A stretch of DNA of 58,974 nt. Origin: an uncultured Paracoccaceae bacterium. GTDB lineage: Bacteria; Pseudomonadota; Alphaproteobacteria; Rhodobacterales; Rhodobacteraceae. The DNA is taken from assembly GCA_937983405.1 (NCBI GenBank), contig CALJZN010000018.1, positions 1 through 58,974 on the forward strand. The letters are read 5' to 3'. The notes under the pieces are model-generated. The model ran no database searches. It saw nothing but the letters and a program-made list of their open reading frames with translations, and was not told the origin of the DNA. The position numbers and the translations under genes were made by a program. Positions 44,451-53,078 of this stretch are shown here, piece after piece (position 1 is the first letter of the stretch; every line of letters begins with the position of its first letter).

Positions 44451-46007
44451 TCAGGCGGCCCCGCGCGCGGCCTCGGCCCCGTGCTTGCGCAAAAAGGCCC
44501 GCCAGGTCATCGCCCAGCGCGCGGGGTCGTCGAACACCTCGCCCTTCACCTGCGCGACGGGCTGGTTGTGCGGCGCGGTCCTGACCTTCTCGGGGCACTC
44601 CCGCGCCTCGCGCGCGATCCGGGCGACCACCGCGATCCAGGCGTCGATGTCCTCCTTCGACCACAATTCGCCCGCCTCGGGGGTGAAGGGTTCGGGCACG
44701 ATCCAGGGCTCGTGGCTCATCCACCAGGGGTCGATGCCGTAGTCGGCCATCCGGTTGGCGAAATCGACGGTTCCGACCCCGGTTTCCTCCTTCAGCGGGC
44801 CAAGCGACCAGCGCGTCATCTCCATGCGCCGCACCGCGATGTTGTCGTGGCTGCGCTGGAGGCCGGGAATTTCGGCCAGCTTCCTGTCCATGTAGTTGTT
44901 GGCCACCACCGAGATGTCCGAGGCGAGCCGGATGCCCTCGGCCCCCATCGCCCGCGCCCAGGCCCAGGCCTTGACCACCTGCGGCACGTTCCCCCAGAAC
45001 TCGCGGATCTTGCCGCAGGATTTCGGTCGGTCATGGTCGAGCAGATAGTGGCCGGCGCGCTCCAGCACCACCGGCGCGGGCAGGTAGGGCGCAAGCTCGG
45101 CGGTGCAGCCGTAGGCGCCCACCGCCGGGCCGCCGCCCGCCTTGGGCGCGCCGAAGGTCTTGTGCAGCATGAACATGCAGGCGTCGAAGCCCAGTTCGCG
45201 CGCCGACAGCTTGCCCATCACCCCGTTGAAGTTGGCATGGTCGTAGAAGATCAGCGCCCCGGCCGCGTGCGCCGCCTTCGTCCATTCCCGGATCTCGGGG
45301 TTGTAGATGCCCATGTCGTCGGGGTTGTTGATCATCACCAGCGCGGTGTTCGGCCCCACCGCCGCCTGCAGCGCCTGAAGCGAGGGATAGCCCTTCTCCT
45401 CGAGCGGCAGGTTGATCACCCTGAAGCCCGCCGCGGCGGCCGTGGCCGGGTTGCAGGGATGCGCCTGGATCGAGGTGACCATCTCGGTCCGCTGGCCAAG
45501 CTGCCCGCGGTCGGCCCAGTAGGCGCGCGCCACGGCGGCCATGGTATAGGCCGCGTCCGCCCCGCCGCCGGCCTGGAACACGAACTGGTCCATCCCCGAC
45601 AGCGCGCGCAGGATCTGGTCGAACTCGTGGAGGATCGAGAGCACGCCCTGCAGCGTGTCGGGGTGCTGGTAGGGGTGCACCTCGGCCAGCTCGGGCCGCT
45701 GGGCGGCGTATTCGGCGGTCTTGGAGTTGTATTTCATCGTGCAGGTGCCGAACAGGCTGATGCCCATCATGCCCAGCGTCATCTGGGAAAGGTGCAGATA
45801 GTGGCGCTGCGCCTCGAACTCGGTGATCTCGGGCAGCTGGGGACGGTCCTTGCGCGCCACCGCGGCGGGGATCAGCCCCTCGCCCACCGCCTCGGCCACC
45901 TCGGGCTCGGGGGCGGGGAAAAGCTGGCCGCGCGCGCCCGGGCGGCCGAGCTGCATCACGAGGGGTTCGTTCCAGCGGGCGGCGTGAAACTCCCTTGGGG
46001 CGGTCAT
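44451..46007 (-). CDS. gcvPB: Glycine dehydrogenase (decarboxylating) subunit 2, GcvPB-like
   Basis: 518 residues from ATG 46007, overlapping the GcvPA stop (ATGA). PLP-binding region with the Lys in CMFMLHKTFGAPKAGGGP, and upstream LGTCTMKYN-type residues here GTCTMKYNSKTAEYA, HPYQHPDTLQGVLSI and YDHANFNGVMGK are typical of the C-terminal P-protein half. With GcvPA it decarboxylates glycine on a lipoylated H protein. No gcvT or gcvH is in the window, so it either uses the genomic H/T proteins or has a specialised role. It sits in the catabolic regulon. Confidence 0.93.
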   Translation of the reverse strand: MTAPREFHAARWNEPLVMQLGRPGARGQLFPAPEPEVAEAVGEGLIPAAVARKDRPQLPEITEFEAQRHYLHLSQMTLGMMGISLFGTCTMKYNSKTAEYAAQRPELAEVHPYQHPDTLQGVLSILHEFDQILRALSGMDQFVFQAGGGADAAYTMAAVARAYWADRGQLGQRTEMVTSIQAHPCNPATAAAAGFRVINLPLEEKGYPSLQALQAAVGPNTALVMINNPDDMGIYNPEIREWTKAAHAAGALIFYDHANFNGVMGKLSARELGFDACMFMLHKTFGAPKAGGGPAVGAYGCTAELAPYLPAPVVLERAGHYLLDHDRPKSCGKIREFWGNVPQVVKAWAWARAMGAEGIRLASDISVVANNYMDRKLAEIPGLQRSHDNIAVRRMEMTRWSLGPLKEETGVGTVDFANRMADYGIDPWWMSHEPWIVPEPFTPEAGELWSKEDIDAWIAVVARIAREARECPEKVRTAPHNQPVAQVKGEVFDDPARWAMTWRAFLRKHGAEAARGAA

Positions 46008-47410
46008 TGCAGGATCTCCTTCAGCGTTTGCGCGGCGCGGCGGATGTCGGCGGCGGAATGCACCTCGGTCACGCACCACAGCGCGGACTGGCCGAGCGCC
46101 GGCAGCTCGGCCGACAGATCCTTGCCGCCGAAGATGCCGCGGGCGCGCAGGGCGTCGTTGATCTCGGCCACGCTGCGGCCGGTGCCGTCGAAGTTGACGA
46201 CGAACTCCTTGAACGTCGTGTCCGGCCAGACGATCCGCACCCCCGGCACCGCCGCGAGCAGCCTCTGGGCGTAGCGGGCGCGCGCGACGATCAGGTTGCC
46301 CAGCTCGCGGAAGCCCTCGGGGCCGAGCAGGCTCATGTAGACCGCCCCGGCGATCGCCCAGAGATAGGTGGAGTTGCCGGTCCAGTCGCGCCCGTGCTCG
46401 CGCGCGCCGTAGGAGGTCTGGTGCGACGAGGCAAGGCCGAAGCCCCATTGCCCGGGCTCGGCCGTGGGCGCGATCGAGACGAGGAAGCCGTTGTACTGGC
46501 GCACATAGCGTTCCTCGTCGCGGCTGGCGATGAAGCCGCCGACCCCGCCGCCGCAGTTCATGTGCACGCCCAGCGGCTGCACCGGGCCGGTGACGATGTC
46601 GGCGCCCCAGTCGCCCGGCGCGGCCAGCACGCCCAGGCTGACGGGGTCCACGCCCACGATGGTCTCGGCCCCGGCGGCGCGCGCGGCGCGGGCGATCTCG
46701 GCCGCCCCGAGTTCGATGGTGCCCAGATAGGCCGGGGTCTCGAAATACACCGCCGCGACATCGGGCCCGAGCTTGGCCCTGAGGTCGGCCAGGTCGAGCC
46801 GCCCCGAGGTGGGGTCGGCCGCCACCGTGACCACTGCGATGTGGCCCGCCATCTCGGGCGGCTCGCAGTAGGTGCGGATCACCGACAGCCGCTCGGGGTC
46901 GGACAGCGCCGGCACCAGCACCTTGCGCCGCCCGGTGATCCGCGCCGCCATGCGGATCGCGTGGCCCGCGGCGCAGCCCCAGGAGTAGACGGGAAGCTGC
47001 ACCACATCGAGGTTGAGAAGCGCGCCGAGCTGGCTCTGGAACTCCCACCAGGCCTGGTTGCGGCCGTGGTCGGACTGGTAGCTGCCCCAGACGTTGGTCA
47101 GGAACTCGGTGCGGCCCACGATCTCGTCCACCACCGCAGGCACATGGTGCTGCCAGACCCCGGCGCCGAGGAAGGACAGGTTGCGCTCGCAGTCCTCGTT
47201 GCGCCTCAGCCGCGCGACCAGCTCGCGCCGCAGCTCCAGCTCCGAGGCGAGCTGCGGCGGCAGCACCAGCGGCGCCTTGCGGTAATGGTCGGCGGGGATC
47301 TGCTCGAACACCTCGGCGACCGAGGCCGCGCCGATCTCGGCCAGCATCCCCTCGAGAACCCCGGGCGCCGAATTGGCCATCCATGGATGGGCGCGCGGTC
47401 GTGATGCCAT
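46004..47410 (-). CDS. gcvPA: Glycine dehydrogenase (decarboxylating) subunit 1, GcvPA-like
   Basis: 468 residues from ATG 47410, with GGGAG seven bases upstream. NLSFLGAGVWQHHVPAVVD, VYSWGCAAGHAIRMAAR, VAAVYFETPAYLGTIE and GVHMNCGGGVGGFIA are the N-terminal P-protein half. In this organism the P protein is split, as in many bacteria. Regulon site 6 lies about 60 bp upstream of the start. Sharing the operator with importers and amine oxidases suggests that glycine or a close analogue is an intermediate of the pathway. Confidence 0.93.
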   Translation of the reverse strand: MASRPRAHPWMANSAPGVLEGMLAEIGAASVAEVFEQIPADHYRKAPLVLPPQLASELELRRELVARLRRNEDCERNLSFLGAGVWQHHVPAVVDEIVGRTEFLTNVWGSYQSDHGRNQAWWEFQSQLGALLNLDVVQLPVYSWGCAAGHAIRMAARITGRRKVLVPALSDPERLSVIRTYCEPPEMAGHIAVVTVAADPTSGRLDLADLRAKLGPDVAAVYFETPAYLGTIELGAAEIARAARAAGAETIVGVDPVSLGVLAAPGDWGADIVTGPVQPLGVHMNCGGGVGGFIASRDEERYVRQYNGFLVSIAPTAEPGQWGFGLASSHQTSYGAREHGRDWTGNSTYLWAIAGAVYMSLLGPEGFRELGNLIVARARYAQRLLAAVPGVRIVWPDTTFKEFVVNFDGTGRSVAEINDALRARGIFGGKDLSAELPALGQSALWCVTEVHSAADIRRAAQTLKEILQ

Positions 47411-47446
47411 CTGCTCTCTCCCTGTCAGGTCTGGCGGCGGCCGGCG

Positions 47447-47480
47447 GGGCCGCGATTGCACAAATGTTCGCATATCGCAC
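47447..47480. promoter_or_regulatory. Putative regulon operator, site 6 (gcvPA/gcvPB)
   Basis: Core GTTCGCATATCGCAC at 47466-47480 matches 13 of 13 fixed positions. The position 19 bp earlier, GGGCCGCGATTGCAC at 47447-47461, is a poor copy ending GCAC; AAAT joins them. It lies between the gcvPA start (47410) and the downstream end of the ATP-NAD kinase-like gene (47513), so it most likely serves gcvPA/gcvPB. Confidence 0.72.
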
Positions 47481-47512
47481 AGCAGGGATCAACCGTGCCG
47501 TGGCCGCCGGGT

Positions 47513-48625
47513 TCAGGCCGCGCCGATCCGCATCAGCATCGCCCGCCCCGGCCCGGTGTGCACCCGCACGAAGCCCGTCAGCGCGGCGTCGAGCGCCGGA
47601 TCGCCGGTATCGACCCACAGGCAGGGCTGGGCGAGGCGGCGCAGCTTCTCTTCGGACGCCAGCACGATCAGCCCCTCGCGCCCCGCCCGGGCGATCAGGG
47701 GGGCCGAGATCTGCTGGTTGCCGCGGCCGAGCAGGAAGCCCTGCTGCCCCGTCACCCCCAGCACCAGCCGCACGGGCCCGTCGCCCGCCAGCCGCTCGAG
47801 CGCCGCGGCGGTGGCGTCGCGCGCGATGCGGCGGCGGTCGCGGACGGCGTCCACGCCCAGCAGCGTCGGCGCCTCGCCCAGCGCGCGGGTCACGGCGCCG
47901 GCGCTGGTGCCGGGGCCGATGACATAGAGGACGCCCGGCGCCATCGCATCCGCGACCTCGCGCGCTGCGGCGGCCAGCGCCGCGCCGTCGTCGCGCCGCG
48001 GGCTGCCCTTGGCCGCCTGCATGCGGCTGCGCGCCAGCGGCGCCCGCGCATGCCCGAACAGCCGCGGCGCGATCGTGCCCGCGCGCAGCGCCGCCTCGTC
48101 GATGTCGGCCACTTCGGCCTCGTCGGTCCAGGCCACGCGGTCTGGGTCGGCCAGGATGTCGGCCAGAAGGCGCCCCGCCGCCTCGGGCGAGACGGCGAAG
48201 ACCCCCGAGTGCATCTTCACGCCCGAGGGGATGCCGAGCATCGCCGCCCCCGGCGGCAGGGCCGCGGCCACGTCGCGCGCGGTGCCGTCGCCGCCGGCAA
48301 AGACCACCAGCGCACCCGGGCCCATCGCCGCGACCGCCGCGCGGGTGTCGCGCGCGGTGCCGGTTGCGGCGGGCAGGTCGAGCGGCGTCACCTCAAGCGC
48401 GAGCCCCGCCAGCCAGTCGGCGCCGAGCGCCCCGGGCGCCGCGGCGACCGCCGCGCCCGGCCGGGCCGCCGCCAGCACGCCGAAGGCCCGCCGCGCCCGC
48501 GCGCCGGCCTGCGGGACCGCCCCGCGCCGCAGCGCCTCGGCCACCGTGCCGGGCCCGTCGGTGCCCCGCAGCCCCACCGCCCCGCCGAGCCCCGCCACCG
48601 GATTGACCACCAGACCGATCCGCAC
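47513..48625 (-). CDS. ATP-NAD kinase-family protein (AcoX-like)
   Basis: 370 residues. N-terminal VNPVAGLGGAVGL, the NAD kinase motif FAGGDGTARDVA, GIPSGVKMHSGVF and a C-terminal Ala/Gly-rich region. The family includes AcoX of acetoin catabolism. A role in supplying NADP or phosphorylating a catabolic cofactor is possible. It is transcribed toward gcvPA but its own start is beyond the island and no regulon core was seen upstream, so it need not belong to the regulon. Confidence 0.85.
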   Translation of the reverse strand: MRIGLVVNPVAGLGGAVGLRGTDGPGTVAEALRRGAVPQAGARARRAFGVLAAARPGAAVAAAPGALGADWLAGLALEVTPLDLPAATGTARDTRAAVAAMGPGALVVFAGGDGTARDVAAALPPGAAMLGIPSGVKMHSGVFAVSPEAAGRLLADILADPDRVAWTDEAEVADIDEAALRAGTIAPRLFGHARAPLARSRMQAAKGSPRRDDGAALAAAAREVADAMAPGVLYVIGPGTSAGAVTRALGEAPTLLGVDAVRDRRRIARDATAAALERLAGDGPVRLVLGVTGQQGFLLGRGNQQISAPLIARAGREGLIVLASEEKLRRLAQPCLWVDTGDPALDAALTGFVRVHTGPGRAMLMRIGAA

Positions 48626-48990
48626 GCACCCCCCCCCGATCCCCGCGACGCAGCAGATGCGGCCCCCCGCGCGGCGGTCAACCCCGCGGCCTCGGGCGGG
48701 CTCGTCGCGCGCGGCGGCATGCGCCGGCCCGTCTGCGCCTTCATCGCGAACCCCGCAAGCGCAAGGGCCGATCCTGCCGCAAGGGGCAGATCAGGCCGGC
48801 CGCAACAACGATGGCCGCGCCGATCGGCCAGCGGGCCCCCGGCAAGAGAGCTCGGGCAGCCGCGCCGGGAGGACGGCCGTCCGCGCGCGCTGGATCGCCG
48901 CCTCGGCGACGGTGGGCGTCGGCGGGAGATCGGCGGAGCGGGCGGACGGCGGGGCTTGACGGCGCCGGCGGCGGCGCGCACCTGCGCTGC
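48626..48990. other. 365-bp gap; possible 3' remnant of a membrane-protein gene
   Basis: No complete gene is visible. On the minus strand a tail-like segment, WPIGAAIVVAAGL (about 48805-48845), resembles the last helix of EamA/DMT permeases, and an adjacent frame continues LPLAAGSALALAGFAMKA. This could be a decayed transporter end or chance reading in GC-rich DNA. A TTGAC at 48956-48960 precedes the pseudouridine synthase gene, but a -10 is not clear. Confidence 0.3.
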
Positions 48991-49641
48991 ATGACCGGTG
49001 CCGCCTATGCCCCGCCCGAGGGGCCCCTTTCGATCCTGCATGCCGACCGCGCGCTGCTGGTGCTGGACAAGCCCGCGGGACTTCTGTCGGTGCCCGGCAA
49101 GGGCCCGCATCTGGCCGACTGCCTGCTGGCGCGGGCGCGGGCGGCCTTTCCCGGGGCGCTGCTGGTCCACCGCCTCGACCGCGACACATCCGGCGTCATG
49201 GTCTTTGCCCTCTCGCCCGCGGCGCAGCGCCACCTCGGCCTGCAGTTCGAGCGGCGGGGGGCGCAGAAGAGCTACATCGCCCGGGTCTGGGGCGAGCCCG
49301 CGGCCGAGGGCGGCACGATCGACCTGCCGCTGATCGTGGACTGGCCGAACCGCCCGCTGCAGAAGGTCTGCCACGCCACCGGCCGCCCGGCCCGGACCGA
49401 CTGGGCGGTGATCGGGCGCGAGGGCGGCACCGCCCGGCTGCGCCTGACGCCGCTGACCGGGCGCAGCCACCAGCTGCGGGTGCATCTGCGCGCGCTCGGC
49501 CATCCGATCCTGGGCGATCCGTTCTATGCCGACGGCCCCGCGCGCGCCTTTCCCCGCCTGATGCTGCACTCCGAGACCCTGCGCCTGCGCCACCCCGACA
49601 ACGGCCGCGAGATCGCGTTCCACGCGCCCTGTCCGTTCTAG
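48991..49641 (+). CDS. RluA-family pseudouridine synthase
   Basis: 216 residues from ATG 48991. LLVLDKPAGLLSVPGKG, then the catalytic-Asp motif VHRLDRDTSGVMVFAL and GRSHQLRVHLRALGHPILGDPFYA are the RluA hallmarks. There is no S4 domain and the length is close to RluA itself, which modifies 23S rRNA and some tRNA. A housekeeping RNA enzyme unrelated to the catabolic island. Confidence 0.92.
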   Translation: MTGAAYAPPEGPLSILHADRALLVLDKPAGLLSVPGKGPHLADCLLARARAAFPGALLVHRLDRDTSGVMVFALSPAAQRHLGLQFERRGAQKSYIARVWGEPAAEGGTIDLPLIVDWPNRPLQKVCHATGRPARTDWAVIGREGGTARLRLTPLTGRSHQLRVHLRALGHPILGDPFYADGPARAFPRLMLHSETLRLRHPDNGREIAFHAPCPF

Positions 49642-49681
49642 CGGCGCCCGGGCGGGGCCGGGCGGGGCCGGCCGCGCCGCC

Positions 49682-51055
49682 TCAGCGGTCCACCGGCAGG
49701 CCGCTCGGCACGGCGTCGGGAATGCCGAGGCGGCCGGCCAGCGCGTCGGCGTCGGTCAGCGCCTGAAGGAAGGCCAGCAGGTCGCCGATCTCGTCCTCCG
49801 ACAGGCCGGGCGGATCCAGCCGCACGGCGGCGGCGATGGCCGCGCGTTCGGCCGGGTCCTGCATGATCGTCCAGTCGGGCAGGTCGGTGTCGAGCGGCGG
49901 CAGGATCGCCTGGGGCGCATAGGCCTCGAGCCCGGCCACCGGGTTCAGGTGGTGGCGCAGGAAGGCGCGCAGGTCCGAGAACGCCCCGGCATGGCCCCAG
50001 GGGCCGGTCGCCGCGACGTTGCGCAGCGAGGGCGTGCGGAAGGCATAGGCGTCGGCGTTGCGCCCGGTCACGCGCATCCGCCCGAGGTCGCGCTGGTGGC
50101 TCTCGAACCGCTCGCCCTTGCCGGGGCCGAGCTGCGGCTGGCCCATGGCGTGAAAGCGATGGTCGGTGAAGAACGGCCCCGCATGGCAGGCGCTGCACCC
50201 CGCGCGGCCGAAGAACAGCGCCTTGCCCGCGCGCGCCGCCGCCGGCAAGGGTTCGGCCCCCCAGACGGCGCGATCCCAGGGGCTTGCATCGGAGCGGAAC
50301 TCGAAGGCGACGAAGGCGGCGATGGCGTTCGCGATGTCGGTGAAGGCGATCGGCCGCCCGGCGGCGATCTCGGGGTAGGCGGCCGCGAACATCTCGGCAT
50401 AGGCGGGGATCGCCGCGACGCGGGCGGCGATGATCTCCCACGCGCCGCCCGGCCCGGTGATGAGCCCGCGGCGCACGGCGCTGGCGACGTCGTTCTCGGT
50501 GTAGTGCCCCGCCATCTCGTCGGGCGAGAGCACGGGAAACATGGTCTGCGCCGACAGGATGCCGTCGAAGCCCGTCACCATCTCGTCCTCGAGCGGGGTG
50601 CGCAGGCCCGAGGGGCGGCGGTCGTCGGCCTCGATCCGGCCGTCGGCGAACAGCACGGTGAACTCGCGCGCCCCGAGATTCCACAGCGCGGGCGCGTTGC
50701 GCGGGATGCGCCGCTCGGGCGGGTTCGCGGGGTCGGCCCGCCGGTCGGGGCCAAGGCCCGTTCCGCCCTCGCCCAGGCCCAGCGACAGCCCGTCGCCGGT
50801 GCCGAAGCGGGGATGGTGGCAGGTGGCGCAGGCGATGTTGCGGTTGCCCGACAGGATCGGGTCGTAGAACAGAAGCTGCCCCAGCCGGGCATGGGCCGGA
50901 TCGACCGGCCGGAAGGCCGCATCGGTCAGCGGCACCGGCAGCGCCAGCTCGAGCGCCGGCGGCGCATCGTCCGACGCCCCGTCGGCCGGGGCCGCGCCGA
51001 GGCCGGCGCAGACGACGGCACAGAGGGCAAGGGGGTATGCCTTCATCCGGCGCAT
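49682..51055 (-). CDS. Di-heme cytochrome c peroxidase / MauG-family protein
   Basis: 457 residues from ATG 51055 (ATG 51046 also possible), with a signal peptide LALCAVVCAGLGAAPADG. Two CxxCH heme sites: CATCHH in the N-terminal part and CSACHAGP in the middle. RTPSLRNVAATGPWGHAGAF is the peroxidase-family C-terminal motif. It is larger than classical bacterial CcpA by about 100 residues. Periplasmic. It may detoxify H2O2 or oxidise a partner protein; MauG itself matures an amine dehydrogenase, but no such partner is adjacent. Confidence 0.88.
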   Translation of the reverse strand: MRRMKAYPLALCAVVCAGLGAAPADGASDDAPPALELALPVPLTDAAFRPVDPAHARLGQLLFYDPILSGNRNIACATCHHPRFGTGDGLSLGLGEGGTGLGPDRRADPANPPERRIPRNAPALWNLGAREFTVLFADGRIEADDRRPSGLRTPLEDEMVTGFDGILSAQTMFPVLSPDEMAGHYTENDVASAVRRGLITGPGGAWEIIAARVAAIPAYAEMFAAAYPEIAAGRPIAFTDIANAIAAFVAFEFRSDASPWDRAVWGAEPLPAAARAGKALFFGRAGCSACHAGPFFTDHRFHAMGQPQLGPGKGERFESHQRDLGRMRVTGRNADAYAFRTPSLRNVAATGPWGHAGAFSDLRAFLRHHLNPVAGLEAYAPQAILPPLDTDLPDWTIMQDPAERAAIAAAVRLDPPGLSEDEIGDLLAFLQALTDADALAGRLGIPDAVPSGLPVDR

Positions 51056-51224
51056 CCAGTTCCGGCCTTCGGCCCGCGGCGCACAGTGAAGCACGCCCCA
51101 TCCGGCAAGGAAAGGGGCGGCACGCATCCCGGGGTGCCGCACTTTCGGGCGATCACGGCCGGCCGGCATTGTCCGAGCCCGCCGCCTGTGCCAAAGAGCC
51201 GGGGTAGGCGTGCAGGAGCGTGCG

Positions 51225-53078
51225 GTGCGGGTGCGTCGGCGTCAGTCGAGGATCGCAAGCGGCGGGCCGCAGCGCCAGCGTCTGGCCTGGTTGCTGGCGC
51301 TGGTTCTGCTGGCGTCGCCGGCCGCCGCCATCGAGGAGTTCGAGTTCCGCACCCCCGGCGCCGGCGACGCGTTGCGCGAGGCGCTGCGCGCGGCCTCGCT
51401 GCTGCTGCAGGCGCGGCGGGGCGAGGTGATCGAGCCGCAGGAGCTTGTCGCCGCGGCGCGGGCCGACTACGGGCGTCTGCTGGGCGTGCTCTATGCCGCG
51501 GGCCACTACGGCGGCGTCATCCGCATCGCGCTCGACGGGCGCGAGGCGGCGGCGATCCCGCCGCTGGCCGCCCCGCCCCGGGTGCGCGCGGTGTCGATCA
51601 CGGTCGAGCCCGGGCCGCGCTTTGCCTTCGGCCGGACCGAGGTGGCGCCGCTGGCGCCGGGCACGGCGCTGCCCGAGGACTTCCGCCGCGGCGAACCCGC
51701 GCGCAGCGGCACGGTGCAGGCGGCGGTCGTGGCGGCGGTGGACGGCTGGCGCGCCGCGGGCCACGCCAAGGCCGCGCCGGCGGGGCAGGAGATCGTGGCC
51801 GACCACCGGCGGCAGGTGCTCGACGTCGCCATCCGCCTGGCCCCCGGGCCGCGCCTGCGCTTCGGGGCGGCCGAGATCAGCGGCAACGGCGCGGTCCGGC
51901 GCGAGCGCATCCTTGCCATCGCCGGGCTGCCCGAGGGCGCGGTGTTCGACCCCGCGCTGCTTGCGCGTGCGGCGGAGCGGCTGCGGCGGACGGGCGCCTT
52001 CCGCTCGGTCGCGGTGACCGAGGCCGAGCGCATCGGCCCCGGCGACAGCCTGCCCATCGGCATCGCGCTGGTCGAGGAGACGCCGCGCCGCTTCGGCCTG
52101 GGCGCCGAACTGGCCTCGTTCGACGGGGTGCGGCTGTCGGGCTTCTGGCTGCACCGCAACCTGCTGGGCGGGGCCGAGCGGCTGCGGATCGAGGGCGACA
52201 TCTCGGGCATCGGGGCGCAGGAGGGCGGCATCGGCTATCGCCTCGCCGCGCGCCTCACCCGGCCGGCCACCGTCACCCCCGACACCGAGCTGGCGCTCGG
52301 CGCGGTTGCCGAAAGTCTCGACTTCCGCGACTATGACCTGCGGCGCGCGGGGGTCGAGGCGGGGCTCGTGCACCGCTTCTCGGACCGGCTGACGGGCGAG
52401 GCCGCCATCGCCTTCCGGCTGGAGGAGGTTCGGGATGCCCTGGGGCGGCGCAACTTCGCCACGCTGGCCCTCCCCCTGGCGGTGACGTGGGATCGCCGCG
52501 ACGTGCCGCTCAACGCCGCCTCGGGCACGTTCCTCGAGGCCCGGGCGACGCCGTTCCTCGGCCTGTCGGGCGCCGACAGCGGCGCGCAACTGAAGCTCGA
52601 CGTGCGCGCCTACACGCGCTTCGGCGGCGACGGGCGCCTCGTGCTGGCGGGGCGGGCGCAGGCGGGGGCGGTGCTGGGCGCGGGCCTGTTCGGCACGCCG
52701 CGCGACCTTCTCTTCTATTCCGGCGGCGGCGGCACGGTGCGCGGCCAGCCGTTCCAGTCGCTGGGCGTGGAGGCGGGTTGCGAGGGCCGCGGCGGCGGCG
52801 GGCCCGGCTGCACCATCCGGCTGGGCGGGCAGAGCTTTGCCGCCCTGTCGCTCGAGGCGCGGGTCAAGGTGACGGGGGCGATCGGGGTCGTGGCCTTCGC
52901 CGATGCGGGCTTCGTGGCGGCGGACGTGTTCGGCAGCGGCGACTGGCATGCGGGTGCGGGGCTGGGCCTGCGCTATGACACCGGGATCGGCCCGATCCGG
53001 CTGGACGTGGCGCTGCCGGTGGCGGGCGACACCGGCGAGGGCCTGCAGCTTTACATCGGCATCGGGCAGGCCTTCTGA
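51225..53078 (+). CDS. tamA: Outer-membrane TamA (BamA/Omp85 family)
   Basis: 617 residues from GTG 51225, preceded by AGGAG six bases upstream; GTG 51210 is also in frame. Signal LLALVLLASPAAA, then POTRA repeats (about 30-260; FGAAEISGNGAVRRERIL is typical) and a C-terminal Omp85 barrel (about 275-617) with a GGGGTVRGQPFQSLG hallmark near the end and a terminal aromatic strand (LQLYIGIGQAF). It partners with TamB and supports outer-membrane lipid or protein traffic. Confidence 0.93.
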   Translation: MRVRRRQSRIASGGPQRQRLAWLLALVLLASPAAAIEEFEFRTPGAGDALREALRAASLLLQARRGEVIEPQELVAAARADYGRLLGVLYAAGHYGGVIRIALDGREAAAIPPLAAPPRVRAVSITVEPGPRFAFGRTEVAPLAPGTALPEDFRRGEPARSGTVQAAVVAAVDGWRAAGHAKAAPAGQEIVADHRRQVLDVAIRLAPGPRLRFGAAEISGNGAVRRERILAIAGLPEGAVFDPALLARAAERLRRTGAFRSVAVTEAERIGPGDSLPIGIALVEETPRRFGLGAELASFDGVRLSGFWLHRNLLGGAERLRIEGDISGIGAQEGGIGYRLAARLTRPATVTPDTELALGAVAESLDFRDYDLRRAGVEAGLVHRFSDRLTGEAAIAFRLEEVRDALGRRNFATLALPLAVTWDRRDVPLNAASGTFLEARATPFLGLSGADSGAQLKLDVRAYTRFGGDGRLVLAGRAQAGAVLGAGLFGTPRDLLFYSGGGGTVRGQPFQSLGVEAGCEGRGGGGPGCTIRLGGQSFAALSLEARVKVTGAIGVVAFADAGFVAADVFGSGDWHAGAGLGLRYDTGIGPIRLDVALPVAGDTGEGLQLYIGIGQAF

